NCBI RefSeq assembly: GCF_016802725.1
Contig: NC_052675.1
Span: forward strand, 10,704,638-10,768,637
DNA length: 64,000 nucleotides
Origin: Solenopsis invicta
Lineage: Eukaryota; Arthropoda; Insecta; Hymenoptera; Formicidae
Direction: 5' to 3'
Below the pieces are notes generated by a model, which worked only from the letters and a program-made list of their open reading frames with translations, was not told the origin of the DNA and searched no databases. This document shows, one piece after another, positions 35,034 to 48,934 of this stretch; the first letter of the stretch is position 1; every line of letters starts with the position of its first letter. Position numbers and translations under genes: made by a program.

Positions 35034-37043
35034 GATGAGAGAGGGTCGACGGGCATGGAGAAACCTCGCACTGTTCTTAGCATTCCATCGAGAATCGCGG
35101 TTCGTGATTCGTCTAATAGTCGAGCAAAACGGCATGCGAGAAGAAGAGATTGCCAACAAGAAACGATGACAGGATCACATTACCGTCGGCATTACAACGC
35201 GCCATTGATGCCAGTAAGTATCCCTAACTTCCGCAAATTCTCAAAACGTAATTGGCTTTAAAGAGGATCGCGTATCCCGGCAGCAAGACGTTTGCACGAC
35301 TTTGTCTGAAGACAAGTTCCTTCATTCCACTTTATTATGCGATGCCAGCGATGTGTAAAGGTGACGGCGTAATGTCAGAATTTTATTTATCGTTCCGGAA
35401 TAATTAGACGTATATCAAACTTTTACGTTGTTTTCTCGCGAACTCGAATCCGTAAGAGTTCCAAGTTCAGTAAGATAACTAACGAACGCGAAAGTTACTA
35501 ACGAAAGCGGACGACAGGACGAGTGCAGCTCATTATCGATATTACTTCGTCGGGGAACGTCTTTCCGCTCGACGTGGAATTAACGGACGAAGCTACGACT
35601 GCTATCGCGACTAAACTCGATATGCCATCCACCCCGTCCATCCGTTTCCTATTCTGACATCTGCTTTGAATCATTGACCTACTGCGAGGCCTCACGATGT
35701 CTTTACCTGCGTCATTGTTTAAAGACTAAAATTAAAAAAAGGAGGGAAAGGGGGGGGTTGGGAGAGAAAACAATATCGCGACAAATTCGCGAAATTATTT
35801 GCAGAAAGAGGCTTCATGCTCTCTTAGTTCTGTCATTTATATAAACTTCACAGCAGTTCTACGTAAATGAAATCGGTCGACTCGACCACTTCACCTAAAT
35901 ATTCTCTTTAACATCTCTTTTTTTTTTATGTGATTCTCGCGCATAATACGAAAATAACAACCGGTACAGTATTGCCTCGCGAGAAATCCTGGTGAAACCA
36001 AGCGGTTCGCCATTGGTTCTGCGAGCGGCCAAGCTCGGTTGACGCGATAATTAAATTTTCACCGACGTAGAAAAACGATGGAACGAGACGTCACGACCGC
36101 AATACTCATGGAAGGACGACTCGAAATTAGAAAGAACATTCCGCGAAAGCTCACGCGTATCCGCAAGCTGACGAACCGGTGCGGCGGCATCGACGACGAC
36201 GTGGAGATGCGTCAACCAGGGAGGTAAACTTACACGCGCTGTAAACCGGAGAAAATTTTTATGTAAACCGCCCAGACGGTGTTAATTTTGCAGTTATGAA
36301 TGGTTTGATCGTCGACGATACCAACTGACGAATAATACATAGAATATATGTGACAGCTTAAAAAGTTGCGGAAACAAATTTCACGTCTTGTTCGCCGAGC
36401 GCTAATGTATAGTTTAATACCCGGCTAATACATTTGTTTTCTTACAGTCCTGTTATTACGCGAACATGCTTGTACACACTTCATTAACCGGATGCGCCTA
36501 ATACTCCCGATATCAATTGAGAAGGAAAGAATAATCAGGCACCCGTAAAGGAAGAGAATTAAATGAATATTTATTTGATAATTTATTTGATGAACTCGCG
36601 TCAAATTAGAAAGATAATAGAGAAGTGCGAGTTAAATATATGCCGATGTTAGCCGGGCGTTTCTCTTCTTCCGATTAAGGTGGCTAGTATGTTAAAGAAG
36701 AGAGTGGCTCAAGGCGGGGCAAATTAGATTTTCAGGGTCGTAGGAAGCCAACGGCGGTAGGAGATGGGCTTCGCGTTCGTATTACGCCACTGAGCCCGCC
36801 GTGTACAGAGATTCGAGACACGAGAGAGGAAGAGAGGCGAGCGTATTGCTATTTCGCCTCTCTCCCGCCGGACTGGCGGTATAATAATTTTTGCGGTCGA
36901 CGAAGCGGCGTACGACACGAGGGAAAATCATTAGCGTGTGTATCGTTCGCCGAGCGTAGCGACGTCGACGAGATAATTAAATTCCTATTAGCCGAGGTCC
37001 TATTGGACGAAATGGCGAGCAAAATAGAGTTATATTATCGTGC

Positions 37044-37048
<5 letters not shown>

Positions 37049-37085
<37 letters not shown>
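37049..37085. repeat. (GA)n microsatellite
   Basis: Uninterrupted GA dinucleotides, about 18 units. Confidence 0.95.
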
Positions 37086-37087
<2 letters not shown>

Positions 37088-37642
37088 AAATCGAGGGTCG
37101 CAACGAAATAATTTTGAGACGGTTTTATCGGAGGCGCCGATCCTTTCACCGGGCACGAACAATTACCGGGCTCGCCGCTACGTGGAAGATGCAAAAGCGT
37201 TCGAAAATTCCTGAACTGAGTCTAAAATCGCGCCGTGGAACACGCGTACCTCCAGTGGCGTAATTATTAGTTTTCTAATTACTTTCCGCGCGCAGTATTT
37301 CGTGCGCGACTTTTCAGACCGAAACGGTGCAAAACGGAATTGTTATTGCACAAAAAAAAAAATAGGGATCAGGGACCATGACGAAACAATTTTTTACACG
37401 GTTTTTCCATCAAGCATGAATAATTTTCTAGACGGAATTTGGAAACTCCCCGAGTTTTTCGCCGATTTTTTCCAATTAGGAAAAGCGCTTTGCTATCCTT
37501 AAATAGCTTTTACGCTGAAACGTTAATGAACGCCATTATTGCCGCTACTTCTAATTTCATGGCTATTCCCCAGTGCTTTTTCAGACTTCTGGCAATTTCA
37601 GCATCGGTTCATCACCCATCACCGAGCTACGGCTTTTAGAGA

Positions 37643-37667
37643 GACGACGACGACGACGACGACGACC
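37643..37667. repeat. (ACG)n triplet repeat
   Basis: About eight GAC/ACG triplets, CpG-containing. Not in a supported reading frame. Confidence 0.9.
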
Positions 37668-40600
37668 GCGAGGAAAAGTGCTCATTCGGACTTACATAGG
37701 TCTCGACGAACACAACGCGCGCTATCAACGTAAAAACGTGTGTCGGCGAACGTCGCCGCACGGCTTACCAAAAATTCTCATCAAAGACCGCGGGAACAAC
37801 AATACACGCGCGCGTAATTAGAGTTTCCTAATTTTTCCGCGGACGTGCAACACGGCAAACGAGATTACTACAGCGCACGGAGGATTTCTATATACCAAGA
37901 GGACGAAAACAAAAGACTCTACGAAGACGTGCGCGGAGAGACAATGCACGTGTTTTATACATATATACATATAATATATGTATGTATACATAGAGATGAC
38001 TATACAACTATCTTCGTGTAGTAACGGTGAAGAAACCGGCACACGACAAACGATGCTCATGCGAGCGTGGCAATCTCGATAAATTATAGGTGCAACCTCT
38101 ACGGGTACTTAAACATTTACGCCTTAATGGAATATGTTTTGCTCACTGCCAGGCCTCCCGCACGACCGACCGGGCGGAGCCGGCCACAGGATACAGTGCC
38201 AAATAATTCTACGCGCGCGCGCGTAGGGCGTCTTAAAATTTTATTACGGCAATAAACTAAACCTCTCGCGGAGAGCCCGTGAAAAATAAGGCAACCAGTA
38301 GCTCGTGCCCCGGGGTAAAAAGGTACGTCGGTATTATTGTACGGACTGTATATGTCACGTGTTGGCTGGGAAGTACTCGTGGAATAAAAATCCTGGTAGA
38401 GAGGGCAAGGGAAGAAAAACATCTATGTGCTCGCATAAATTTGCGTGATTTAAATGTTTGTCGCTGACAGAAGAATTTGTATTACTTTTTTATCCAGTAC
38501 GTGTGTTTCTTTTCCGAAAGACGTGTACGAGCGAATCAGCTGACACGATGATGCGTCGAACGCCTTGGGCCGAATACCCAAAGTACTTTCCTCGTATCTT
38601 GAATGCTTGTGCTATGCGACATCCCGTACAACGCGAAGACGCGATGGAACGGAAATCGAACGATTGGGAAACGTACTGAAAGTAATTTTCTTGTTTAACA
38701 ATGTCTCTGGACGAATGAGCTTGTCAGCGTTCTCCTTTCGCCGAATCGGTAGCGACGATTTCTTCGTCGCGTATATAGAGTGCATCAAAAGCTGAAGTCG
38801 ATTCGACAAGAATGTGATTAGAAAGTATTAAAGTTTCAACGCGCTCTGCATTTGCTTCCTATTAATCTTAGATATTATAACATAAAGATTACTACGAATC
38901 AAGCAATGTTCCATTGACCTAAATATTATAATATTAAAATTATTACAATTACGGAATATTTTAAGCATCTTCTGAAGCACATCAGCCTCAAGTAATTTTG
39001 TTTCCGTACAAACAATATGGAAAAAAATTTACAAGCATTTCTTTTTACCGCAAAGTTCTTTGCTATCTCTCCTCGTTGGTCAACTTTCGGTACACGCTTC
39101 GTATAACCGGAGGCTCGGAGGTATCGCTTGCGGACTAACTGCAAACCGACGAAACCGCCGCACGCGCAACAGAGGAACAATTCCGTCGCCAAGAGAGGAG
39201 GACGGCGCGCGCGGTAGTTACAAATGAAATGAGAACAAAGCGTGGAAAGCGCGCTCGTACAATTCGAGAGCCTTGCCACGACACAAACCGCGAACGTCAC
39301 GTCGTCTCTCTTTCGCTCTTCGTGCCCTCATGTCGGTAGGTATTGGAAATATTAGCATATCGCGTGCGCTTTCACCGAGGTTATCGGAGATAGTCGTAGT
39401 AACTAGGCACAAGTTCGAGGGTGGTTAGTTCGCCGTCGCGCGAGCCTATCCGAGACGAATATTGAAGTGCGGGGTAACTTCAGATTAAGTGGCACGCAAA
39501 AATAATCCCTCCCCCCGCCCCTTGTATACCACGACGCAGCAATGTGTCCGTGAAAATGACGCCCGTCTCTATTAGCGACTCGACATCCAATGCAGCGAGG
39601 GAAAACCAAATTTACATTCAGGATTTGCCGACTCCATTCCGCCAACAGTGACAAATTTGCGAAAGAGATCGTGATATATCGTAGGACGTTATCGAACCAT
39701 TTGTCACTAGCGTTGCCTTAATTCCCATTTACTCATTAATATTAATCACAAACTATTCTCCAAATTTGTAAGCGAGCACAAATTTGTTAAAGTCGAATTT
39801 GAGGAATAAAAATGCCCACGTACATTACAGGAATTCGTTTAAAGTAACTTTGAATAACTTGCTAGAACTTTAATTTTAATATATATTTTAATATATGTCA
39901 GGTTTAATAAAAATTTATTAACTACTTCTCACCTTTCAAATTAAATTAAAAATGTAATTATGATCGGGTCGTAAAGTTGTCAATATTGCTAATTTAATAT
40001 TATAAAAGTATAATATTAGCGGAAATTCCATTTTGCTTTACGCTTCCCTACGTCTACCATAAAAAATTCAATTTACTTACTCCCCCCCCCCTCCTTTACA
40101 CAATTGCCAATGATTTATTTAAAAGAGTATTATTGGTTTAACTGGGACTCTACTCTATGGAATTTCATATTCCACGTAAAAACGTATATGAAATCGAACA
40201 ATCAAATATTTATCTTGCGAATGTAAATCGATTATTTACTTAAAAATCCTCGCCTCGGCGTATCGCGCGGGTAAAACCAAAAGTTAAAAAAAAAAAAAAA
40301 AGAAAAAAGCGCGCCGCACTCAACGCCGAATGGAGCTCCCATTCCCGGCTGAACCGAATTTCTGCGGTGTAAGATCTTTTTAAGTGGTGCGCGGAACACG
40401 AACACTAATTAGGATAGACGCGGCGGTGGCGGCGGAGTATTTTAACGCTATTAATATTCGAGATTGGAGAGGATCGAATTGCGCTGTTATCGACAAAAAA
40501 AAATTTTTGCGGCCGGATACGGGAGGTCACTTGGCAACAGGATTAGGGGAACTCGCCGGCCGGCAAGTCGAGTCAGCGGGAACGAATGCCGGGGTTACAC

Positions 40601-40787
40601 TGTTACGCCATTACTGCACGGCGTGCATCGCGTCCGCGTAAATATTAGAAGAACGCGACGTAACGCAACACAACGCTACGCAAGGCGCAGCGCAGCGCCG
40701 CACCGTTCCCGTACTCATTTTCTCGCTTAATTATCGAGAATCTCACGGGTCTCCCCTCACGGCGTTCGCGGCGGCTGCGCTCTTCAC

Positions 40788-40809
40788 CTCTCTCTCTCTC
40801 TCTCTCTCG
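40788..40809. repeat. (CT)n microsatellite
   Basis: Uninterrupted CT dinucleotides next to a GC-rich stretch. Confidence 0.95.
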
Positions 40810-43800
40810 CTTTCTCACGGAGGGTGAGGGAGAGAAGGTGGGCTGAGAACGTCCACGGACGTCCGACAGCCAATCTTCTTTTCAAGGGTAAATACGAGTA
40901 GCGCGAGCTAGCCTTCCTCTCGTCGACAGTGCAAAGATTGCCCCCCTTAAGGCTACGAGGATCGGTATCAGAATTAAAAAAATGTTGATTGAGCGAAAAC
41001 GAAAGGGCGCGAGGAATAATGTATCGCGCGGAATGCACGCCGCTTACGTTAATTTGATCATCTACAGAGCTTTTCTATGTCAAGGTGGACTTGATATGAC
41101 TGAAACAATCCCCTGCATAGTTCTCTTAACGTTCCAAGCGGAAAATAATAGTAATATACCTCACGATAGGAATATATAATCTGTAATAATTGTGTATATA
41201 TATAACATAATTTTTAATGATAAAATATAATTATATTCTCGATCAAGATTTAATAGAAGAATTTTCAAATGATGAAAAGCAATTTTTACGACAAAGCAAG
41301 CAAGATCAAAGTTGATCTAAATAATCAGAAACGATCGAAACATTCGTTCGCTCGCTGAAATCAAGACGGATCGCAAAAGTAATGGTAAACAGCGCGCGAC
41401 GACACATACGATTGTTTCCCCGCTTATTAAATCTTTTAAAATAAAAACCATTCTTAAAAGAGTGAAAAGGAAGGAGGACGAAGAAGAAAAGTTCTGTTCG
41501 GGGCGCCGAGTTTCTTGCAGCCGGCGTTGGTCTCTCGCATCCGCGCGTACTCATGAATACCTGTGCTCGTGCACCTTTTCAATCTCCATCGTTCAGTCTC
41601 GCTGCGATATTCGTTCTCGACCGACGTTATCGTCCAACTGCGATTATGAGGGAGATTTCAACGAAGTTTCGTTTCCCAGAATTTTCCCGACGGAAAAACA
41701 TCTGCGTCGATACGCGCTGAAGATGCGCACTTCAGAACGCTTTTGAAAACGAGCAAACGACAATTCGAGGAAAGCACTCGGGGAAAGCAAAACGACGTTG
41801 AGCGACTGTACGATTCCGCGAAACACGAACAGCGTCAATGCACAATCAAGACTATTGAGTGTAAGAGAAATTTTTGATAACAAAATTTCTTTTTAAAACA
41901 ATTTTCTAAAATAAAATACCGCAAAGGTAAATTTAAGAAAGATTTTCATCGCGCGTTCCCTTTAGGTCTGTGAAAGGATCGATTCGCGTGCCGTTATCAA
42001 AATCAGGGCACGACAATTTATTCAGAAATAAATTTAGGAGGGTTACCGCCGATTAAATCTATGGCACTGTAACTAAGAGGTACGAGCGGTGCTTCTCCAA
42101 CTTAATGCAAATGATGCACGTGGGAATGCACATAAAAAGTTGAGCAACGGTAAAAGTTTGATATTTATATAAAAACATGGAAAGTACTTTTACTACATGT
42201 CCGCTTAAAACGCTGTAAATCGACCCGTCGTTTATCTAGTCTCTGATCCTCGCGAATTGCATCGATCCATCGCGCTCAATTAATAATCGGTCCACTTCGG
42301 AAAATCAGGCGCCATCGTAAAAAAATAACAATTGGACGCTTTAGTCGATCTCTTTTCGATGGATGTACCAAAAATCTGTGTAAAAAAAAAAAAAAATTTC
42401 TACAACAGTATCATTTCTACAACAGTATGGAGTATCAATTTATATGTCGATTCGCTAATCACGAGACGATTGTCGACGATGCGTTCGTAGTTTTGCGCGA
42501 ACATCCGCAGAATGCAGAAATATTTATTCCGTTTACAACGTCGTGTAAATATAACGGCTCGTGTAAAAAAAAAAACTAATTAAAACGTGCTTTTTATAGG
42601 CGGGGGAAAAAAACATACCATCGTGTTTTTAATATCGTGAATAAGCATCACAATTATTTTCGCGTGTCTGTCTTTGTAGCTACGAAATCCGAACACGCAA
42701 AAAAACATTGAATTTTAACAAAAGCTCGGATTTTAAATCATGAATAGCGAAGTTTCATAAGGTAGTAATTATCGTTGAATCTCATCTCGATCTTTTTGTG
42801 CGCGCACATTTGCCTTTTAATTTATATCGCTCTTACATTTGATACTAATTTTAATCATTAGTATTTATTCGCGTGTCGACGCGTTTATACCGAAGCCGGA
42901 ATAGTGTGGCAACTTTCTACAGGCGCCGGAGATCACCGATCGAATTATTTTTTACGTAAGACTTAATACGGAGTGCCTTCTTAAGCAGGTAGTACTCGTC
43001 GATTTCCGACATCGCCTTGACCTTAACGGACCTTTACAGATCAATATCCAATATTTTTCAAACGAGATGAACACTAAATGCCTCCCAAACGTACATTATA
43101 TAATCCTGTTGCGCGATGGTCGGCCGCATGATTAAGGACGCCCGGAACAACGAAAATGTTAAGTGGCCATTCACAAAAACGTGTTTCGGTATGCTACAGG
43201 GAGTTGGAAATGTCGTCACTTTACGAGAATATCGTGGCTTAAAGTCTCGGAACAGGAATCGAAACTGTTAACGTCGGTTCTCAACGCTGTGGAAAAATGT
43301 TTTCGCACTTATTCGGGATGTTCTTGTCGTTATGGATTTCTCGAGATGGAATCGACTTTTCTCTGCAAAACACCTGCGATGTGAAATAATGACTGGCGAA
43401 AAACAGATAAAATTTTATCCCTTTAATTTCAACGGACATTAATCCGAGATAAAGAAATTTTTAAAAAGTTTAATAAATGTCATTATTGGCACGGTAAACG
43501 ACGACCGAGGAGAAGAAATATTGGAGAAGTCGGTCTCGAGTTCGTCGATGCTAGATGCTTGATTAAAAGGAGAAATACTGACAAGAAAACATCCCCAAAT
43601 GTCACTCTGATTTCGGAATGAAACTCTGGTTCCGATTTCGCCTTTATCAGTAAAACATCCATGCTTCGAGAAAAATCCTCGTTCTCAACTATCCTAGAGA
43701 CATTGTGGTGAAAGGGAGCGATCCGTTCATGCGCAAAATCATGTTTTCGTTGCTATTAATAACAAAATGACGAAATTTGGTATATTGACACGTCACGGAG

Positions 43801-44285
43801 AATGTTTCGTAATCGCTGTCGCATGCAGTCAAAGTTACTGTTCGGTGATACGTTCTCTTCAAGTGGCAAAAATATCTTGTTGGAAAATAAGAGCACACAC
43901 ATACACTTACGGGGTGCTTTATTTATTTATAAATTAGCAAAAAAATAATAGTATTCTAGAAAAAAGTCTAGATCTTTTAAATGTAATAAAAATGCAATTT
44001 CTTACTGATATCATAGCAAGTTTTTTTTTTACTCCCATCACTAAATCTTTAAAACGGAGATCGACGATTTTTCCCAGAGCATAAATATTTAATAAAGGCG
44101 AAATCAAAACTAATGTCGGGGATGTTCCCTTGAAAGTTTCCTGTACCGTTCAACCTGATTTGAATCGCATTCGCGCGTTCATCGCACAGGGCACTGTCGC
44201 TCGAAAATCAAGACGGCGCGGCAGTAATTTTTTTTTTATTCACACGCTCTGCAAATGTCGACTTTGATCACAGTCGCTCTCGTAC

Positions 44286-44423
44286 CTTGTCGGCGGCGAG
44301 TCGCGCGACGAGAGCCTCCTTGAGCGGCCCCAGCCAATGGTGGGCCCCGACGAAACGCTTGTTCAGCAGTTTCGTGTGCGGGGCTGCCTGGGCATAAACC
44401 GCCTCCAGTTCGAGCACCACCAT
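44286..44423 (-). CDS. Candidate alternative first coding exon of pumilio
   Basis: I see an ATG at 44423 with purine at -3 and G at +4, an in-frame TAG 18 bases upstream, then 46 codons ending exactly at a GTACGAG donor in phase 0. The peptide starts MVVLELEAVYAQAAPHTKLL, continues through a KRFVGAHHWLGPLKEAL core and ends RLAADK; it looks like an amphipathic, well-ordered N-terminus. About four in five third positions are G or C, like the pum exons and unlike the intron. The next minus-strand acceptor with supported coding sequence is 11188, also phase 0, so splicing would give about 824 residues: this N-terminus fused to QLFRSQ through the PUF domain. I do not recognise the peptide. It could instead belong to an unrelated nested transcript or be a chance ORF in a GC-rich island. 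Confidence 0.45.
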
Positions 44424-45121
44424 ATCTTCACCCCTAGCCTCCTAGTTTCCCTCCTCTTTCTGGAGCTGGTCAGCCGGTTACGGTGGCCGTCCCGCGACGC
44501 ACTGACATTTATCACGCACTCGGCACAGCTCTTCCTTCGTATCCTCGTGCACATAAGTCGTTTTATCGCACGTGGAGGCGCACCACCGTGCGACTTTACG
44601 TTATACTGTCAGGCGTCCCGCATTATCCTTTCGGGAGCGCGCTGTAGGCGAACCTGGGCCGCGGGGCCAAGCACCTCGCTAAATCGCACCCACCACCATC
44701 ACGTGTCAACTTTCCCTTCCGAGCCACCAGATGATCATCGGCGAAGGGGACAAAAGATAGAAGAGAGGGGGGAAAAAAAGAAATCACATTCTCGAAAATA
44801 CTTCACGTCGAGGATTTGACATCGGTGGTTCTTCCACGTGCCTCCGAGATTTCTAACCGCACGCGACAGAGGCACGACGGTGTCGTTGGCCCGCGATTAA
44901 CCGCACTACTACCGTTCGCATGCACACTTTCAGAAATTCTTCGTGAGAGACTTTCCTCGCCGATCCGAGCGAGTCGTAATCTCGAGAGAAAAATATCGAA
45001 CGGGCTCCTCTCCGTCGCCGAGCGAGCGTTTTGGTACGATCTCTCTTATCCCGTCGCGCGAATCACTGCGTTCATTCGGCACGATACGACCAGATCGGTC
45101 GATCGGGAGAAGGGGAGGGAA

Positions 45122-45125
<4 letters not shown>

Positions 45126-45157
<32 letters not shown>
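45126..45157. repeat. (GA)n microsatellite
   Basis: Uninterrupted GA dinucleotides within the GC-rich island upstream of 44423. Confidence 0.95.
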
Positions 45158-45162
<5 letters not shown>

Positions 45163-45338
45163 CAAACGACGTAAAGCCGGGGTAAGGAGAGGCCGCGCGA
45201 CGAATAGTTAAACCCGGCGTGATCCGGTAAACCGTGCGCGCTCGCAACGGCTGCCGCGTAGAAAGGCAGTTGAGAACTGACTGCCTCCTCTCTCAACGAG
45301 CCTCCTCGCTCCCATGGCCCGAGCTTTGAGTGACGCGA

Positions 45339-45364
45339 GGCGACGCGACGCGACGCGACGCGCC
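45339..45364. repeat. CGACG pentamer repeat
   Basis: Four to five tandem GCGAC units; unusually CpG-dense. Confidence 0.9.
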
Positions 45365-45469
45365 GCGCGGCCGGTGTGACGCGTACATCCCTCTCTCTTG
45401 CGGTCTCACTCTCCCTCTTTCCTTCTACTCTGTTCTCTCGCTTTTGCTCGCCCTCCTCTCCAATCTCTC

Positions 45470-45489
45470 CCTCTCTCTCTCTCTCTCTT
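45470..45489. repeat. (CT)n microsatellite
   Basis: CT dinucleotides inside a longer CT-rich stretch (about 45390-45545). Confidence 0.95.
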
Positions 45490-48400
45490 TCCCTCCCTCT
45501 CTCAGTTCGCTGCTCCGCTTTTCTCCCTCCTTCTCCGTTACACGCACTCTTTGACCGCCGTCTCGGTCTCCCTCGTCCCTACGTCCGCGTGTCCCGGCTA
45601 TCTCTGTCCATCTTCCAGCGCGCACCGTTCTCCCTTAGCTTGCATCACGGTACATGTATATACATATATATAGTACACACACAGTATATATGCATATATA
45701 TAAATATATATACACACATGTACACGTATGTAGGTATATGCACACCGTGCGGCGCGCACTAGAGCTCTATTCGTCGCAGGACCCGTCGAGAATACGAACC
45801 TGTCGCCCTCAGCTTCTTCACCCTCGACACCTACCCCGCTCTTCTGAGGCTTCTATACTCTTAGCCGAGCAACTACGACAAAGCCTAGAGCTTCCACAAT
45901 GTCCGATTTGCTGTCTCTCTTACTCATCCGCGTCCGTCGTCGACAGGACGCGCGTTTTAAGGATCCCGATGATAGAAAAGAATAAAAGGGCAAAAGAAGA
46001 GAGAAAGAGTTTTGACTTCTCTTTTCGCGTACCGTGGAATTACTCGGAAAGTTATTTACTCATACAAGAGGATTTGCCTCAAGTTTCTGAAATCTGTGTC
46101 TAAAAGCCACCCTTCTACCGCTTATAAAAGCTTGTGTCATTTTCACCACTTGAATCGCGTTTGTTTAATGTAGCATTCGAAGCGATTACGTCCACCTAAT
46201 CGAAAGAATAATATTCCAACTTTCATATTAAACAGGTTTCATAAATTATACGCAATCGAGGTCGAGATGATGCTTATAGTTAAATATACGTTCCAAGTCT
46301 ATGTACCCTCTTAAACATCAATGATACATCGTAGTTATTCGAGAAAATAACACTCGGAATTCTCGTAATTTCACAAGTATTTGTGTTTTATTAAAATGTT
46401 TTCGTTCTTTATTCTGGGCACTTGATTTTTACTCGATTCCTCTCCTCGCGTTTCAATATACGTTTAATTGAAATTGATCTATCAGGAAAAAAATAAAGAA
46501 TGTAATACGTATATTTAATTAATAAATAATTTAATTACTAATTTAATAATAAAGTAAAAATTTTTAAGTTAAACAAGTTTATACCAAAATAATTTTAAAA
46601 AAATACGAAATTTTGTAACATCGATACAAGACATCATTACCGTCATTAGTAAATTAACAATTAAAACTTCAAATAAAAATTGTAAAAATTATATTTTGAG
46701 GTAAAAATGTTGCGTAAGAGGTATTAAAAAAAAATGAGGTACTAAAAAAACGTTCGCGGAACACTGAACTAAAAATCGTATTACAACAACAACATACGTA
46801 ACCAGTCCAACATTTGTAATTGCTCTGATTTCCTGATATGCTACATTAACAATCGCACATATTAGAATCAAATAATTAAAACAATTAACAATTATTTATC
46901 AATTAACACTTAACAGCTACAATCCGTTTCCGCAATTAATATAACATCGCCGGACGACTCTCAATACAAAACGAATAACAGGATCCGGCGAGTTGGGGTA
47001 CAATCACAGAGTAATTATTGCGCTCGGTACCCTTACAAAGCCGGCACGGTAATCGCCAACGTGAATCGTTTCTTCCACGTGGAAGCATGAAAAACGATAT
47101 ACCCTTTCCCGATATATCCGCAATTCACAGTTCGCGAGTAATTGCTTTAATATAGATGATCTAAAATGGCTGTCATAATGTAAACTTATTTATGAACGCG
47201 GCATACACAGCCACGCTATACTTGGATGGTCTCTCACGTCTTATCGGGAAAATATATTGTACGTATTATCTGTCCCGCCAATTAGATGATAGAGTACGTT
47301 GTAATCGCGAGTTAATACGCCTATTCCTAGTACGAACACTTTGGTCAATCATAAATTTAAATCCCCTGATGCAAATATTTGTTGTATACAACAAGGGAAA
47401 AAAAGGAAATAGTTATGATATTTATTTCAAACTTTAATCCCTTAATTAATTTCTTAATTATAATAAAATGTCGAAATCGTATTTCGTGTTGTATCTATAT
47501 ACGAAATTTTCTCAAATGTGAAAAATTTTTTCACAAACGTCTGGAGTGAGTCATCGTCGCTTGATTGATGAATAATTCAGAATCCGGAATAAAGCTGTTA
47601 CGTATCCTCCCCCCCCCCCATCCGTGTAATTTCCAATATTGACAGACGTACCTCGAGACACCGTAAAACCCTTCTCTCAACCCCTATGTCGGGTAGCTTT
47701 TCTCTTGCTTTCGCGCCCCTCCGAAATGTCTTTGAAAAGAGTACGTACCCTACTCCTGGCTACCTGTACTTACAAGGGTGAAACAAAAGGGCGTGCACCC
47801 ACGAGAGTTTCGCGAAATTCAAAAGAAGACGGCTAACCCCTTCTCACCCTTCCCTGTCCCCGCCGTGTTGGCGTCTGTGTCGCTGTAACGGTGCTATGTC
47901 ATCGGTTTTGCGCCAAAAAATCAGTAATTTGTATGCAGGTAAAAATAATAACCATCATTGTAGTGGAAATTGATAAAAAACCGTGTGATCGATCGCCTAT
48001 GTTTCTCGTCGGCTGCAATTTCCATCTCTCTTTCACTCTCCCTCGGTCGAGGTTTTTTTTTTCATTTCTTTTCTCTTTTCAACATTAGCGATTATCGCTG
48101 TAGCGGCATGCAAGAGCAGCGTGATAAATTAACTGCATGACTATTACGTACATAATACGATCTTCATTAATTAATGTTCGATAATCTTTTTTGAATATTC
48201 GTACGCTTAAAAGAAAAAATTTTTCGCACGCGTGTAGAGAAAATTAGCTCGCGAAAGTTCCTCCCTCGCGTTGCCAATAAGAGCTCAAATGAATGGCAGG
48301 TATTGTGCCGCGAGTCTGAAAGATTTTGTCAAATAAACGAAGGGTTCTCATCTTTTCGTAGAATTCCCAGGCAAATTGCAGTTCTTCCGTGTTATAATTT

Positions 48401-48894
48401 CGATAATGCGACGTATCGATCGTCAAGCAAACTTGCAAAGTCCTCCGGAACAAAGAAATGTAAAATGACAGTAGGGCACAGAAGGGAACGAGATGCAAAT
48501 GGCACGGTCTTGCCTCTTTTCTCTCTCTCTCTCACTCTTTCCGTCTGTCTCTCTCTCGTCATCAATATATCTGTCGACTATACGCAACGGCCTATTGTCT
48601 CTCGAGGAATCCTCCCTCTTTCCCTCGTGCGCGCGGCCTCATATACACCAATACAGACACAGAACAGCCGCAAGGTAGTGGACAGAGCCGCCATAAGCGG
48701 GCGAGGGCGATGACGTTATGAAAGAGAAGCAAAGAATACTCATGGACAGCGGATGGAAAAATTAGAAAAGAGAACATACGTGCACGAAGGAGTATGAAGG
48801 ATATAGGAGAAAAGACGCAGCATATAAAAAAAATATAGCAGACGAGAGAGGAACGGCACAAATCTTAACTTTATTTTAAAAATAATAAAAATTG

Positions 48895-48933
<39 letters not shown>
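48895..48933. repeat. (CT)n microsatellite
   Basis: About 19 CT units with one TTT interruption. Confidence 0.95.

Positions 48934-48934
<1 letters not shown>

Larger units (their letters stand above)
44424..45960 (-). promoter_or_regulatory. GC/GAGA-rich island upstream of the candidate first exon
   Basis: About 1.5 kb of CpG-rich DNA with a (GA)n tract at 45126-45157, a CGACG pentamer run at 45339-45364, (CT)n at 45470-45489 and a TA/CA-rich stretch at about 45650-45730. On the minus strand a GTCAGTTC initiator-like word lies at about 45273-45280, with no TATA box at the expected distance. GA/CT tracts can serve as GAGA-factor sites in insect promoters. The position just upstream of the ATG at 44423 suggests an alternative promoter; this is inference. 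Confidence 0.3.

Noticed and set aside
44337..44819. 160-codon plus-strand frame overlapping the candidate pum first exon
   Set aside because: It is the antisense of a GC-rich island; low-complexity Arg/His/Ser-rich protein with no recognisable domain, while the minus strand has start and donor signals.
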